Source of the DNA: Novosphingobium sp. AP12
Lineage (GTDB): Bacteria; Pseudomonadota; Alphaproteobacteria; Sphingomonadales; Sphingomonadaceae
Assembly: GCF_000281975.1 (NCBI RefSeq)
Contig: NZ_AKKE01000048.1
Span: 1 to 43,842 of the forward strand
Direction of reading: 5' to 3'
Length of the DNA stretch: 43,842 nt
In this document: positions 41,873-43,842 of the stretch, piece by piece
How positions within the stretch are numbered: position 1 is the first letter of the stretch
Layout of the letters: every line of letters starts with the position of its first letter
Translations under genes and position numbers: made by a program
Notes under the pieces: model-generated
The model's input: the letters and a program-made list of their open reading frames with translations, nothing else
What the model was told of the DNA's origin: nothing
The model's database searches: none

Positions 41873-42997
41873 ATGCACGAAAACGACCGCGATCTTCTGC
41901 CCGAAGGCTTGGGCGACCGTCTGCCGCAGCAGGCATGGGCCTCCCAGACGGTGCGCCGCGCCGCGCACGACGTGCTGGCGAGCCACGGCTACGCCCGCGT
42001 CGAGACCCCGGTGCTCGAATTCGAGAAGGCGCTGGCCAGCCGCATGGCGGGCGTGCGCGTGCGGCGCATGTTCCGCTTCATGGACCCCGTCTCGCTGCGG
42101 ATGCTGGCGATGCGCTCGGACATCACCGCGCAGGTCGCGCGCATCGCCGCCACCGGCCTTGCGCAGGCGCCGCGTCCGCTGCGCCTCTCCTACTCGGGAC
42201 AGGTCGTGACGGTGAAGGGCGACGGGCTCGACCCCGCACGCGAGCGACTGCAGGTGGGCGCGGAACTGATCGGCGCCGATTCGGTCCATGCCGCCGCCGA
42301 AATCGTCGAACTTGCGATCGAGGCCCTGCGCGCGGCGGGAGCCGCCGGCGTTTCGGTGGACTTCACGCTGCCCGACCTCGTCGACACGCTGAGCGCAGGC
42401 GCGCTGCCGCTGCCGGCCTCGGGGATCGAGGCGGTGCGCCAGATGCTCGACGCCAAGGACGCGGGCGGCCTGGTCGATGCGGGCGGCGAGGCATACCTGC
42501 CGCTGCTCTACGCGGTCGGCCAGTTCGACGAGGCGATCGAGCGGCTGGCGGCCTTCGACGTCGACGGCGTGCTCGCTAGCCGCATCGCGGGGCTGCGCGC
42601 CATCGCCGCGCGGGTTAACGGCAAAGCCCGCCTGACGCTCGACCCGTCGGAGCGCCACGGCTTCGAATACCAGTCGTGGTTCGGCTTCACCATCTACGCC
42701 GACGGCATCCCGGGCAGCATGGGCCGCGGCGGCACTTACGCCATCCTGGGCGGTGCCGGGCTCGACCCCGAACCCGCAACCGGCTTCTCGCTGTACCCCG
42801 ACCCGCTGATCGAGGCGCTGACGGCCGTTGCGGCCGAGGAGCGCCGCCTGTTCCTGCCGCTCGGCCACGACCGCGAAGTCGCCGCCCGCCAGCGGGCGAT
42901 CGGCTGGATCACGGTCGCCGCCCTGAGCGAGACCGACGAGCCCATGGCGCTCGGCTGCTCGCACCGGTTGGAAGGCGGCCAGGCGGTTCCGGTCTGA
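41873..42997 (+). CDS. hisZ: HisZ, regulatory subunit of ATP phosphoribosyltransferase, 374 aa
   Basis: Class-II histidyl-tRNA-synthetase-like protein without tRNA charging activity, which assembles with short-form HisG to start histidine synthesis and brings histidine feedback. The synthetase-like core shows PEGLGDRLPQQA near 10-21, VETPVLEFEKAL, MRSDITAQVARIAATGL near 84-100 and the C-terminal YADGIPGSMGRGGTYAILGG near 282-301. The anticodon-binding domain is missing, as expected. Length is normal. No hisG lies in the window. It is divergent from the lipoprotein gene, 101 bases away. Confidence 0.9.
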   Translation: MHENDRDLLPEGLGDRLPQQAWASQTVRRAAHDVLASHGYARVETPVLEFEKALASRMAGVRVRRMFRFMDPVSLRMLAMRSDITAQVARIAATGLAQAPRPLRLSYSGQVVTVKGDGLDPARERLQVGAELIGADSVHAAAEIVELAIEALRAAGAAGVSVDFTLPDLVDTLSAGALPLPASGIEAVRQMLDAKDAGGLVDAGGEAYLPLLYAVGQFDEAIERLAAFDVDGVLASRIAGLRAIAARVNGKARLTLDPSERHGFEYQSWFGFTIYADGIPGSMGRGGTYAILGGAGLDPEPATGFSLYPDPLIEALTAVAAEERRLFLPLGHDREVAARQRAIGWITVAALSETDEPMALGCSHRLEGGQAVPV

Positions 42998-43006
42998 GGG
43001 CCGCCC

Positions 43007-43842
43007 CTACCGCAGCACTTGCGCCAGCCACTTGTCCACCGCGCCGGTCGCAGGATAGGCCGGCTCGCCGAGGTCGCGGTTGATCTGCATGTGGCCGCGC
43101 AGGCCATGGCCGTCGAACCCCTGCCGCTCCACCGGAGTGCCGGCCTTGCGCAGCGCGGCTTCCAGTTCATGCGCCTGCCGCACGCCGTCCGGGCGCTGGA
43201 CGTGGAGCAGCAGGAACGCGGGCGCGTTGGGCGCCGCCGCCTGCACCGTGGGCGACAGTGCGCGCTGGCGGGCAGGCTCGGTGCCGAAGGCCTGCGCGTA
43301 GGTCTTCTGCATGATGCCCGGCCCGTCTTTCATCTGCTCAGGGACGTCGTAGGCGGCGCCGTCGATCGGGATAACGCCGCGAACGTCGGCGTAGGAAAGC
43401 CCGGCCTTGCGCAGGTACCGCGGGTCCGTGCCGACCAGCGCGACGAGCTGCGCGCCCGCGCTATGGCCCATCAGCACCACCTTGCCCCGCGCGATGCCGA
43501 GCGAATCCGCTTGGCGGAGCAGCGCGGCGAGGGCGTCGGCGATGTCTTGGGCCTGCTGCTCCACCGTGGCGCCCGGCACCAGCCGGTAGTTGACCGAGGC
43601 GAAGGCATAGCCGAGGCGGGTGTAGTGCGCGGTCTTGTAGGCCCCCGTGGCATTGGCCTTGTCGCCGCGCTTCCACCCGCCGCCGTGGACGAACAGCACC
43701 AGCGGGGCCGCCTTGCGCGCGCCCACCGCAGGCGAGAAGTCGAGAGTCTGCAGGACATCCGGGCCGTAGGATATCGTCGTCGGTGAAGGCGCCGCCGGTG
43801 CGGCCTGCGCCATCGCGGCTGGCGCCGCCGCCAGCGGCAGGG
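43007..43842 (-). CDS. Exported alpha/beta hydrolase (HSL/carboxylesterase type), start beyond window
   Basis: The frame is open to base 43842 and its first visible residues are the end of a signal peptide (LPLAAAPAAMAQ), so the true start lies outside the window; an internal Met at 43813 is inside the signal peptide. The hydrolase core has the oxyanion motif HGGGW, a nucleophile elbow GHSAG (Ser), a late acidic residue and the His in GFDGHGLRGH. It probably acts as a periplasmic esterase on short acyl or carbonate esters; the substrate is unknown. It ends ten bases after hisZ, convergently. Confidence 0.85.
   Translation of the reverse strand, partial: LPLAAAPAAMAQAAPAAPSPTTISYGPDVLQTLDFSPAVGARKAAPLVLFVHGGGWKRGDKANATGAYKTAHYTRLGYAFASVNYRLVPGATVEQQAQDIADALAALLRQADSLGIARGKVVLMGHSAGAQLVALVGTDPRYLRKAGLSYADVRGVIPIDGAAYDVPEQMKDGPGIMQKTYAQAFGTEPARQRALSPTVQAAAPNAPAFLLLHVQRPDGVRQAHELEAALRKAGTPVERQGFDGHGLRGHMQINRDLGEPAYPATGAVDKWLAQVLR

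Overview
The window is a GC-rich chromosomal segment that looks like a sphingomonad alphaproteobacterium, most likely Novosphingobium or a close relative. This is inferred from the gene content: three TonB-dependent receptors, an extensin-like lipoprotein, a separate HisZ, a serC leader RNA of alphaproteobacterial type, and GC-rich third codon positions. I see no rRNA, tRNA, CRISPR array, insertion sequence or integrase. Almost all the DNA is coding, and both window ends cut through a gene.

Layout. 1-2.3 kb: a GH130 glycoside hydrolase/phosphorylase (cut by the window edge) coupled to a short-chain dehydrogenase, then a glutathione transferase. 2.35-5.5 kb: a divergent metal-uptake-like unit made of a secreted DUF4198 protein, a small Cys/His-rich exported protein and a TonB receptor. 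5.5-8.9 kb: a tight four-gene operon (duplicated-domain exported protein, D-lactate dehydrogenase, membrane protein, L,D-transpeptidase). 9.0-25.3 kb: an ion and osmotic homeostasis block, consisting of nhaA with a structured leader RNA, a large MscS-type channel, a complete kdpFABCDE operon preceded by an extra tiny membrane ORF, and kup. Inside this block lies a self-controlled ECF41 sigma factor/carboxymuconolactone decarboxylase-like pair with a near-ideal ECF41 promoter. 25.5-32.8 kb: two large TonB receptors flanking a molbindin and a MASE1-PAS-GGDEF diguanylate cyclase. 32.9-37.6 kb: PhoD phosphatase, an FMN split-barrel protein, an EamA exporter with an AraC regulator, and an extensin-like lipoprotein. 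37.6-40.6 kb: serC-serA, the first two steps of serine synthesis, under a probable serC leader RNA and closed by a strong terminator. 40.7-43.8 kb: a TbpB-like lipoprotein, hisZ, and an exported alpha/beta hydrolase cut by the right edge.

How the genes work together. The clearest theme is cation balance: Na+/H+ exchange (NhaA), pressure release (MscS-like), high-affinity inducible K+ uptake (Kdp with its own KdpD/KdpE sensor-regulator) and constitutive-type K+ uptake (Kup). Kdp and Kup converge on a 500-base gene-free stretch. On the minus strand this stretch carries a good promoter, several stable hairpins and a terminator, so it may encode an unrecognised RNA or a small atypical gene. The most checkable regulatory signals are the ECF41 promoter at 14744-14770, the nested-stem leader of nhaA (10234-10306) and the serC leader (37697-37748).
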